From Thermoplasmata archaeon (lineage in GTDB: Archaea > Thermoplasmatota > Thermoplasmata > Thermoplasmatales > Thermoplasmataceae): a stretch of 5,035 nucleotides of DNA. The translations under genes were made by a program, and so were the position numbers. Positions 1 through 5,035 of this stretch are shown here, piece after piece. The number at the start of each line of letters is the position of its first letter. The stretch's first letter is position 1. Location: positions 1 to 5,035 of the forward strand of contig JAJZKL010000127.1 of assembly GCA_021804185.1 (NCBI GenBank). Direction: 5' to 3'. A model generated the notes under the pieces. The model did not search any database, was not told where the DNA came from, and saw only the letters and a list, made by a program, of their open reading frames with translations.

Positions 1-141
1 ATGATGAGGGGATCAATCTGTGGCCTTGGACAGGCAGCCGCCAAGATGTTCTTTGATTCCATGAGGTATTTCAGCGGGGAACTTGAAGAACATGAATCAG
101 GAAATTGTCCATCCAACATCTGCTTTCGGGAGGAGAGATAA
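1..141 (+). CDS. fdhB: NuoF-like formate dehydrogenase beta subunit, C-terminal end (partial)
   Basis: Only the last 46 codons are in the window; the ATG at base 1 is internal, not a start. The visible part reads RGSICGLGQAA, then MRYFSGELEEH. This matches the C-terminus of NuoF/FdhB/HydB flavoproteins, where the Cys (residue 7 here) is the last ligand of the [4Fe-4S] cluster, followed by the Gly-Gln and Tyr-Phe-x-x-Glu helix. In this family the subunit binds FMN and NAD(H) and passes electrons between the alpha subunit and NAD+. The tail after the helix contains CPSNIC and then stops. Homologues with a C-terminal ferredoxin extension begin that extension with a similar CPAxxC motif, so this may be a truncated or vestigial extension. 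The stop is 2 bp before the fdhA start, indicating one operon. The exact family name (FdhB, NuoF or HydB type) rests on the neighbour. Confidence 0.8.
   Translation: MMRGSICGLGQAAAKMFFDSMRYFSGELEEHESGNCPSNICFREER
128..137 (+). promoter_or_regulatory. Ribosome binding site of fdhA
   Basis: GGGAGGAGAG lies inside the last codons of the upstream gene. Its GGAGG core (129-133) is 10 bases before the ATG at 144. It decides the fdhA start in favour of 144 over an in-frame TTG at 105, which has only a weak SD-like match upstream and would add 13 residues before the [2Fe-2S] domain. Confidence 0.75.
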
Positions 142-143
142 GC

Positions 144-2846
144 ATGCCATTCACTATCAGAATTGATGGGACTGCTTTATCAGCTAAGAATGGCCAGAGC
201 ATCCTGGATGTAGCTAAAGCTAATGGCCTAGAAGTTCCAAATCTCTGTTCCTACAGCGGACATGAGAATGGTGTCTGCAGACTATGCATGGTAGAGGCAG
301 GGAACCCGCCCAGAATGGTGCCATCCTGTTCAACCAAGGCAACTGAAAACATGGAAGTCAAGACGAAGACACCTTTGCTGGATGATTACAGGAAAGGGCT
401 TCTGGGAATGATACTCCGGGAACATCCTGAACATTCCGGAGTTGAAGTGGAAAAATGCAGGCTTGAAAAATACGGTGAAGACTATCATGTTAATGCAAAA
501 AGGCCACAAACAGGTTTTGATGTTTCCGTTGACTCAAGCCATCCGGGGATTACTTACGATCCTTCAAAATGCGTTCTCTGCAGGAAATGTGTCATTGCCT
601 GCGACTCTGACCAGGTAAATGAAGTCATTTCAGTTTCTGGCAGAGGCCAGAAGACATTGATTACTTTTGACCTTGATGAACCTATGGGAAAATCAAGTTG
701 CGCCAGCTGTGGTGCCTGTGTGGATGCCTGCCCAACGGGAGCGCTCATTGAAAAAGGATGGGGACCAGCTGAACGCACTACCGTAACCATCTGTCCTTAT
801 TGCGCTGTTGGCTGTTCTGTAGAATATGGAATAAATAATGGAAAAATAGTGTGGGCAAGAGGATATGACCAGAGTGAAGTCAACAGAGGAAAGCTGTGTG
901 TGAAGGGAAAATTCGGGTTTGAGTTTGAAATGAGCAAGGACAGGCTTATTACTCCTCTTGTGAGAATTACCCCGAAGGAAAGGACTCCCTTAAATGGAAG
1001 AAGGATTGACCAGGTATTTAGGAAAGCCACATGGGATGAGGCACTTGACCTCATGGCCATGGAAATCGGAAAAGCCAGGGATCTCCATGGGAGACAATCT
1101 ATTGGCGGCATAGCATGTGACAGGGCAACAAACGAGGACGTGTTTGCCTTCCAGAAATTTATGCGGGCTGCAGTGGGAACTGACAATGTTGATCAATCAG
1201 CCACGCTCTGCCATGCCCCTTCCGCAGCAATGTTGTCCTATGCCACCGGTGCAGGTGCTTCCACCAATTCCATCAAGGATGCTGGGCTTGCAAAGACCAT
1301 AATAATGGTGGGTTCAAACGTAGATCGGGCGCATCCTGTCCTATCATCAGAAATAAAGAAGGCTTCAAGGAAAGGCGCAAAACTCGTTATTGTTGATCCC
1401 AGGCGTGTTGAACTGTCAAGGCTTGCTGACAGGCACCTTCTGTTGAAACCTGGGACAGATGCTGTATTATTTTCTGCAATGGCAAAGTACATCCTGGAAA
1501 ATGAACTCGCCGACATGGATTTTATAGCTTCCAGGACAGAGGGCTATGATTCTTATAGGGAAAGCCTTGAACCATTCACCTTAGATTATGCTTCCAGGGT
1601 AACGGGCATTCAAGAAGGTGAAATCGCATATGTTGCCAAAACCTACGCAACCCAGAAACCTTCCATAATATTCTGGACCCTTGGAATAACGGAACATGAA
1701 AATGGTTCTGACAATGTATCTTCGCTGATCAACCTTGCCCTGATAACAGGCAATGTGGGCAAACGGGGCTCAGGCCTGAGTCCAATAAGAGGCCAGAACA
1801 ATGTGCAGGGAGGTGCAGACATGGGGTCTGTTGCAGGATCGCTACCCGGATACCAGCCATTCTTTGATCCGAAGACCAGAGAAAAATTCCAGAATAAATG
1901 GTCATCGGAGTTACCTGAATTCCAGGGATGGAAGAGCACGGAAATGATTGAAGCTGCAAATAGGGGGATGTTGAAGTTCATGTACATATCTGGAGAGAAT
2001 TCGGTCAGGTCACACCCTGACTCTCTGGGCACTATTGCGGCTCTGAAAAAGCTTGATTTCCTTGCTGTGCAGGATATTTTCATGACAGAGACTGCTGAAT
2101 ATGCAGATCTGATACTCCCGGCTGCATCTGCCTTTGAAAAGAGCGGTACCTTCACCAACACTGAGCGGCGTGTACAACTGGTGAACAAGATATTAGATCC
2201 GCCAGGTGAAGCCAGGCCTGACTGGCTCATTTATACTGAACTGGCAGATCGGCTGAACTATAAAATGAATTTCAATTCCAGTTCAGAAATAATGGAAGAA
2301 ATTTCCACCCTGATTCCTTCATATGCCGGCATCAGTCATGGGCGACTTGAGAATGGGGGACTCCAGTGGCCCGTCAAGGATAGGCAGCATAATGGAACTG
2401 ATCTCTTGCACACTGACTCATTCATAAGGGGAAAAGGAAGGTTCAGGATCATTTCCTGGAGGGAAAAAGACCCTTCGGAAATGCATACATACCCCTATTC
2501 CCTCATCATTGGGAGACAGAGGGAGCATTACCACACAGCCACAATGACATCCAGATCCCGTGTGATCGAGATGGTGGAAACTGGAAGCGTTATTGAGATG
2601 AACCCATCTGACCTGCAGAAGGAGAATTTCAGGGATGGAGAGGAAATTGTTCTGGAATCCAGAACCGGAAAAATCAGCGGGAAAGTCAGGTCCAGCCAGG
2701 ATCTTCCTTCCGGGGTGCTTTTCACAACATTCCATTACAGTAACCTACTTGCCAATGTGCTGACTCCAGCCACATTCGACCCACCAACGAAGACACCCGC
2801 TTACAAGGATACGAGAGTGAGAGTATTCAGTGCCAAAAAGCCCTGA
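144..2846 (+). CDS. fdhA: Formate dehydrogenase alpha (catalytic) subunit, Cys-type Mo/W-bis-MGD enzyme
   Basis: This 900-aa protein is predicted to oxidise formate to CO2 at a Mo or W bis-MGD centre and relay electrons to the NuoF-like partner encoded just upstream. Visible domains: a NuoG-type [2Fe-2S] ferredoxin (1-80; C35, C45, C48, C62); a degenerate His-Cys3 region (H94...C105, see findings); two [4Fe-4S] ferredoxin motifs (C143/146/149/153 and C186/189/192/196); the molybdopterin oxidoreductase Fe4S4 domain (C217, C220, C224, C252); and the catalytic domain with the metal-binding Cys356 followed by His357 in TLCHAPS, where selenocysteine enzymes have Sec. The VDPRR and LKPGTDA motifs lie downstream. 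A molydopterin dinucleotide-binding domain runs from about 780 to 895 and includes IIGRQREHYHTATMTSRS and the LTPATFDP end motif. No signal peptide or Tat motif is seen, so it is probably cytoplasmic. The start at 144 is chosen for its SD and because it begins directly at the ferredoxin fold. Formate as substrate is inferred from the Cys-His motif and domain order; related oxidoreductases of this superfamily remain possible. Confidence 0.93.
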   Translation: MPFTIRIDGTALSAKNGQSILDVAKANGLEVPNLCSYSGHENGVCRLCMVEAGNPPRMVPSCSTKATENMEVKTKTPLLDDYRKGLLGMILREHPEHSGVEVEKCRLEKYGEDYHVNAKRPQTGFDVSVDSSHPGITYDPSKCVLCRKCVIACDSDQVNEVISVSGRGQKTLITFDLDEPMGKSSCASCGACVDACPTGALIEKGWGPAERTTVTICPYCAVGCSVEYGINNGKIVWARGYDQSEVNRGKLCVKGKFGFEFEMSKDRLITPLVRITPKERTPLNGRRIDQVFRKATWDEALDLMAMEIGKARDLHGRQSIGGIACDRATNEDVFAFQKFMRAAVGTDNVDQSATLCHAPSAAMLSYATGAGASTNSIKDAGLAKTIIMVGSNVDRAHPVLSSEIKKASRKGAKLVIVDPRRVELSRLADRHLLLKPGTDAVLFSAMAKYILENELADMDFIASRTEGYDSYRESLEPFTLDYASRVTGIQEGEIAYVAKTYATQKPSIIFWTLGITEHENGSDNVSSLINLALITGNVGKRGSGLSPIRGQNNVQGGADMGSVAGSLPGYQPFFDPKTREKFQNKWSSELPEFQGWKSTEMIEAANRGMLKFMYISGENSVRSHPDSLGTIAALKKLDFLAVQDIFMTETAEYADLILPAASAFEKSGTFTNTERRVQLVNKILDPPGEARPDWLIYTELADRLNYKMNFNSSSEIMEEISTLIPSYAGISHGRLENGGLQWPVKDRQHNGTDLLHTDSFIRGKGRFRIISWREKDPSEMHTYPYSLIIGRQREHYHTATMTSRSRVIEMVETGSVIEMNPSDLQKENFRDGEEIVLESRTGKISGKVRSSQDLPSGVLFTTFHYSNLLANVLTPATFDPPTKTPAYKDTRVRVFSAKKP

Positions 2847-2882
2847 ACCAAACAACTGAAACCTGAATTTTCTGGAAGCGGA

Positions 2883-2910
2883 GGGGGTCTTCCAACCCCC
2901 AACTTTTTTT
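2883..2910 (+). terminator. Hairpin and T-run terminator after the fdh operon
   Basis: GGGGGT (2883-2888) pairs with ACCCCC (2895-2900) across a 6-nt loop, followed closely by seven T residues (2904-2910). It lies 36 bp after the fdhA stop. A competing stem, GGAAG (2874-2878) with CTTCC (2889-2893), overlaps it. In archaea the T-run alone can suffice for termination, so the hairpin may be auxiliary. Confidence 0.65.
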
Positions 2911-2927
2911 CCTTTATTTCCGTTTCA

Positions 2928-2935
2928 TTTTAATA
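2928..2935 (+). promoter_or_regulatory. Archaeal TATA-like box for the acetyltransferase gene
   Basis: TTTTAATA is centred about 25 bp before the ATG at 2957. This is the spacing expected between an archaeal TATA box and a transcription start, so the mRNA would be leaderless or nearly so. No SD sequence precedes the gene. No clear BRE is visible. TTTATTT at 2913-2919 is an alternative box that would suit the ATG at 2948. Confidence 0.4.
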
Positions 2936-2956
2936 CGCATTTGTCTCATGTATTCA

Positions 2957-3430
2957 ATGGTGAACCTTGTTCCAATAACTGATAAAGAATTTGATGCATT
3001 CATAGACAAATCGGTGAAGAATTACGCTATTGAAAAAGTGAAGTCGGGAAACTGGCCAGAAGAAGGATCGCTCGAAAGATCCATGGGAGAGTTTAAAAGG
3101 CTCCTTCCCGATGGAAAGGATTCTAAGGACAATTTTATTTACAAAATAGTCGAAAGTGCCACAGGTGAGCCTGTCGGAACCATCTGGGTTGCTCTGACAG
3201 AGCGTGGTGAGCTCCCGGGGGCGTTCATATATGATATTGAGGTCAATGAAAAACACAGGGGAAAGGGATACGGGAAAGCGGCTATGAAAGAACTGGAAAA
3301 TGTCGTAAAAAGCCTTGGTCGTGACAGGATTTCCTTGCATGTGTTCGGTCAGAATAAAGTTGCAATTTCACTATACCAGAGCCTTGATTACCAGGTTACA
3401 AACATTATGATGTCCAAAGTTATAAAATAA
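2957..3430 (+). CDS. GNAT family N-acetyltransferase
   Basis: A 157-aa single-domain protein of the GCN5-related N-acetyltransferase fold, predicted to move an acetyl group from acetyl-CoA to an amine; the substrate cannot be told from sequence. Motif A is clear: a strand AFIYDIEV (89-96) leads into the pyrophosphate-binding loop HRGKGYGKA (100-108, the R/Q-x-x-G-x-G signature). Motif B follows as ISLHVFGQN (125-133) with A136 and Tyr140 in LYQSLDY, the usual general-acid region. The N-terminal opening LVPITDKEF resembles bacterial and archaeal stand-alone GNATs, and the length is normal. The start at 2957 is preferred because a TATA-like box lies about 25 bp upstream and no SD is present; an in-frame ATG at 2948 would add three residues. 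It lies between two convergent redox operons with its own promoter and shows no evident functional tie to them. Confidence 0.88.
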   Translation: MVNLVPITDKEFDAFIDKSVKNYAIEKVKSGNWPEEGSLERSMGEFKRLLPDGKDSKDNFIYKIVESATGEPVGTIWVALTERGELPGAFIYDIEVNEKHRGKGYGKAAMKELENVVKSLGRDRISLHVFGQNKVAISLYQSLDYQVTNIMMSKVIK

Positions 3431-3784
3431 GTGCCTTCACGGATATGAGTTGAATCAGCCCGGAATCCTTTCGCTGTATCTTCGCCTTTTAGACCAAATG
3501 CAACTGTTTTGTTATCCATAAATTTATCCTGAGCAACAGCCCTATGCGCTAAAGCATAGGCCTTCTAGCCTTATTATTCAAACATTTTTCCACCATTTGA
3601 GAATCGGATGAAATGTGGGATAAACCAAAAGCCATAGCTGTTTGGGCCCATAAGTAAGGATATACAAGATTAACAAGGATCAATTTGTGATGCCCATTTC
3701 ATAGCAATAAATGATTACAGGACTTGAGATTTTCTTTAATTGGACAATGTCAATTTTTAGCTGAAGCTTGCCGCGACATCCGTT
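3431..3784 (-). pseudogene. Possible decayed gene of unknown family
   Basis: Read on the minus strand, three open segments in different frames tile the interval with small overlaps: 3784-3680 (34 codons, with KLQLKIDIVQLKKISSPV), 3698-3549 (49 codons, with WAQTAMAFGLSHISSD and MVEKCLNNK) and 3564-3388 (58 codons, with LAHRAVAQDKFMDNK and GFRADSTHIREG). Their composition, mixing charged and hydrophobic residues with helix-like patterns, looks more like coding sequence than random translation. A fourth open segment ends at 3750. I do not recognise a family. The last segment runs into the antisense of the acetyltransferase gene, so only its first part could be real. The alternative is chance open frames in non-coding DNA, which is quite possible at this length. 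Confidence 0.22.
3541..3560. repeat. Perfect inverted repeat, 7-bp stem and 6-nt loop
   Basis: CCTATGC and GCATAGG flank the loop GCTAAA. It is about 110 bp after the acetyltransferase stop. A T-run at 3586-3590 follows only at a distance, so a terminator role for that gene is weak. It could be a structured RNA element, a regulator-binding palindrome or the hairpin of a decayed mobile element; nothing decides between these. Confidence 0.45.
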
Positions 3785-3868
3785 TCATTCCTTCATAATT
3801 CCATCTGGTTTCAGTTATCCTTGCATGTGGCTGTAAGTTGCATAATGCAGATGGCGGGAAGTCATATC

Positions 3869-3889
3869 CTGTCAACGGGATCTTGACAG
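3869..3889. repeat. Perfect inverted repeat, 7-bp stem and 7-nt loop
   Basis: CTGTCAA (3869-3875) and TTGACAG (3883-3889) enclose CGGGATC. It lies about 50 bp beyond the stop of the minus-strand DUF1641 gene, so it could help end or stabilise that transcript. No T-run directly follows it on the minus strand, which argues against a classical intrinsic terminator. Confidence 0.45.
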
Positions 3890-3922
3890 AGCCTTTAATT
3901 GAAAAATAAAAGAATAGGACGC

Positions 3923-3945
3923 AAAAAAATAATATAGCTATTTTT
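3923..3945 (-). terminator. T-run terminator of the SQR/DUF1641 unit
   Basis: On the minus strand, seven T residues (3929-3923) start eight bases after the TAG stop, and a second T-rich stretch (CTTTTATTTTT) follows about 10 bases on. Oligo-T runs of this kind end transcription in archaea. AAAAATA and TATTTTT around the stop codon could form a weak A/T stem, but the T-run is the main signal. Confidence 0.5.
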
Positions 3946-4417
3946 GAGGCCCAATTCTTCTCATTATCTGGCCCATACCTTTCATCAAAGCCATCATGAC
4001 AGACAAGGATAGCATGATGTCCTCATCGCCTATGAGGTTCCTCAATTTGAGGGGGGAATATTTCCTGGGGTTCTCAACTGCATCGTTTACGTTGTCCGTT
4101 ATGTTCTCCATGTTGAACATCAATCCCTTTATCATGTCTGAGTTCTTCTCCGAAGCCATTGCCCCCATTACGGAGATAAGCACATTCATGGACTTCATCA
4201 TAGAAACTGTAAATTCCTTTGAGGAGAAGAATTTTCCCAGAAAATCCACATCTGTTGGCACATAGTCATTTACGAGGCCGGTCATTAAATCTATTATTCC
4301 AGCTGACTTGAGCTTGTCCAGTGCACCCATGAGTGATTTAATCACATCAGCATTGTCCACTACCTTGGCCAGGAGCTCCTCCATTTCATCATTATCCATA
4401 ACATCAGGTCTTTCCAA
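3938..4417 (-). CDS. DUF1641 domain protein, methionine-rich, paired with an SQR-like flavoprotein
   Basis: A 159-aa all-helical-looking protein that fits DUF1641 (YrhD/YjgD-like): an early segment SAGIIDLMTGL, a central Met-rich helix, and a late GDEDIMLSLSVMMALMKG segment resembling the family's repeated Gly/Leu helices. The molecular role of DUF1641 is not established. Members are found beside formate dehydrogenase alpha genes in Bacillus and beside SQR-type flavoproteins, suggesting an accessory or partner role in redox complexes. About 12% of residues are Met (19 of 159). No signal peptide is seen; the helices are amphipathic rather than clearly transmembrane. The TTG start is chosen because it abuts the TAA of the upstream gene and has GGTGAT just before it, inside that gene's last codons. 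An ATG six codons later (4399) is the alternative. Confidence 0.75.
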   Translation of the reverse strand: MERPDVMDNDEMEELLAKVVDNADVIKSLMGALDKLKSAGIIDLMTGLVNDYVPTDVDFLGKFFSSKEFTVSMMKSMNVLISVMGAMASEKNSDMIKGLMFNMENITDNVNDAVENPRKYSPLKLRNLIGDEDIMLSLSVMMALMKGMGQIMRRIGPQK

Positions 4418-4428
4418 TTACATCACCC
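4418..4428 (-). promoter_or_regulatory. Ribosome binding site of the DUF1641 gene, inside the SQR-like gene end
   Basis: On the minus strand GGGGTGATG precedes the TAA stop and the TTG start that follows it directly. GGTGAT matches the archaeal anti-SD and ends four bases before the TTG. This supports the non-ATG start and translational coupling of the two genes. Confidence 0.5.
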
Positions 4429-5035
4429 CTCTGAGCATTCCGCTGAAGTAAGTGTCAGCTGAAGTCCACTTCAGGATATAGTCCAACTTGCTCTGGAACA
4501 GTGCCCTGGGCGGCCTTGTGTATGAGAAGTACAGGGTAAATGCCTTTTCATCCCCCGTAACTGTTGTACAGGCAACTGAACCGTCGTAGAGCTCTTCGGC
4601 AACAAATCCTGAGATTTCTGACGCTATGCGGCCAGCAAGATATTCAACCTGGAAGTGGGCCGTTGCACCGGCCTTGGAAATAGGCAAATCAGTCGCATCG
4701 CCTATGACGAAGACGTTGTCAAAGTTTTTATAATTCAGGTGGTGCCTGTCCACCATTATGTATCCCTGTTCATCAGCCAGTCCGGATTCAGTTATGACTT
4801 TCTGGCCCTTATGAGGAGGCACAAGTATAAGGAAATCATATTTCAGATCCTCTCCCTCGAGCGATGAGATCATTTTTTTCTCACTGTTTATGGACTCGAG
4901 GTTGAACAGCGTGTGGTAAATTATCCCTTTCTCGTCAAACAGCTTCTGCACGTAGTTAGAAACATTTTCCATGGTGAAGACCCTGTTCAACGGGAATATA
5001 TAATGAAGATCAGTTTTGTCTCGTATTCCTCTGCG
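4418..5035 (-). CDS. Sulfide:quinone reductase-like FAD-dependent oxidoreductase, C-terminal part (partial)
   Basis: The frame is open to the right edge of the window, giving 205 codons of the C-terminal half; a TTG at 4990 is internal, since upstream codons (RRGIRDKTDLHYIFPLNR) continue the family pattern. Hallmarks are the stretch YDFLILVPPHKG, the VDRHHLNYKNFDNVF segment, and the second FAD-binding motif VIGDATDLPISKAGATAHFQ, all typical of SQR-type members of the pyridine nucleotide-disulfide oxidoreductase superfamily. A single Cys in SVACTTVTG (residue 156 of the fragment) lies where SQRs carry the second redox-active cysteine. A C-terminal amphipathic stretch (YILKWTSADTYFSGMLRGVM) could associate with the membrane surface. 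In the family, sulfide is oxidised and quinone reduced. The first catalytic Cys and the Rossmann GxGxxG are outside the window, so sulfide activity is inferred; another NADH or quinone oxidoreductase of this type is possible. It is co-transcribed with the following DUF1641 gene with no gap. Confidence 0.85.
   Translation of the reverse strand, partial: RRGIRDKTDLHYIFPLNRVFTMENVSNYVQKLFDEKGIIYHTLFNLESINSEKKMISSLEGEDLKYDFLILVPPHKGQKVITESGLADEQGYIMVDRHHLNYKNFDNVFVIGDATDLPISKAGATAHFQVEYLAGRIASEISGFVAEELYDGSVACTTVTGDEKAFTLYFSYTRPPRALFQSKLDYILKWTSADTYFSGMLRGVM

Larger units (their letters stand above)
3431..3937. other. 507-bp region without an intact gene
   Basis: No convincing full-length gene, tRNA or rRNA is visible on either strand. 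The stretch contains two perfect 7-bp inverted repeats (3541-3560 and 3869-3889), a GGGCCC palindrome near 3644, and T-rich sequence at the end that abuts the minus-strand operon. On the minus strand several short open segments succeed one another in different frames and could be remnants of a gene. The region lies between the 3' ends of two convergent transcription units, so it need not hold promoters for the genes seen here. Confidence 0.6.

Noticed and set aside
105..143. A TTG start at 105 for fdhA, giving 13 more residues that overlap the upstream gene
   Set aside because: It has only a weak SD-like match, overlaps the fdhB end in another frame, and adds residues before the ferredoxin fold; the ATG at 144 has a strong GGAGG site.
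1643..2230. Long minus-strand open frame (195 codons) inside fdhA
   Set aside because: It lies wholly antisense to well-conserved FdhA sequence, shows no recognisable family and has no SD; it is a shadow of the real gene.
2954..3340. Minus-strand open frame of 128 codons antisense to the acetyltransferase
   Set aside because: The plus-strand frame has clear GNAT motifs; the antisense frame has no recognisable motif.
3687..3764. Possible C/D box small RNA (GTGATGC ... CTGA)
   Set aside because: The C box is imperfect, the interval is long for an archaeal C/D RNA, and no proper internal D'/C' pair is visible.
3996..4265. Plus-strand open frame of 89 codons opposite the DUF1641 gene
   Set aside because: Its Met/Phe/Ser-rich content is the mirror of the Met-rich minus-strand gene, which has family similarity and a coupled start.
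1..5035. CRISPR array, tRNA or intact insertion sequence
   Set aside because: No regularly spaced direct repeats, no cloverleaf-like stretch with TTCRANY and anticodon arms, and no transposase motif were found.

Overview
The window looks like a piece of an archaeal chromosome, most plausibly an acidophilic member of the Thermoplasmatales. The clues are moderate GC, strong use of AGG/AGA for arginine, an A/T-rich TATA-like element spaced for a leaderless mRNA, SD sites of the GGAGG and GGTGAT type, and a sulfide:quinone reductase-like flavoprotein next to a DUF1641 gene. No rRNA or marker gene is present, so the placement is an inference.

Left part (1-2846, + strand): the end of a NuoF-like formate dehydrogenase beta subunit is followed after 2 bp by a complete cysteine-type, molybdenum/tungsten formate dehydrogenase alpha subunit (fdhA, 900 aa). 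FdhA carries an N-terminal [2Fe-2S] domain, two ferredoxin-type [4Fe-4S] clusters, a catalytic-domain [4Fe-4S] cluster and the bis-MGD domains. Together they suggest a soluble enzyme that oxidises formate and passes electrons to NAD+ through the flavin subunit. A hairpin plus T-run follows fdhA.

Middle (2928-3937): a single GNAT-family acetyltransferase gene on the + strand with its own TATA-like box, then about 500 bp with no intact gene. That gap holds two short perfect inverted repeats and, on the minus strand, a staggered set of short open segments that may be a decayed gene.

Right part (3938-5035, - strand): a two-gene unit converging on the fdh operon. It contains the C-terminal part of an FAD-dependent sulfide:quinone reductase-like oxidoreductase (running off the right edge) followed with no gap by a methionine-rich DUF1641 protein. 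DUF1641 proteins are also encoded beside FdhA-type genes in Bacillus (YrhD/YjgD), so the two convergent units may belong to one electron-transfer theme: formate and sulfide or another donor feeding NAD+ or quinone. That link is inferred from context. The most unusual structural point is that FdhA lacks most ligands of the His-Cys3 [4Fe-4S] site normally found between its [2Fe-2S] and ferredoxin domains.
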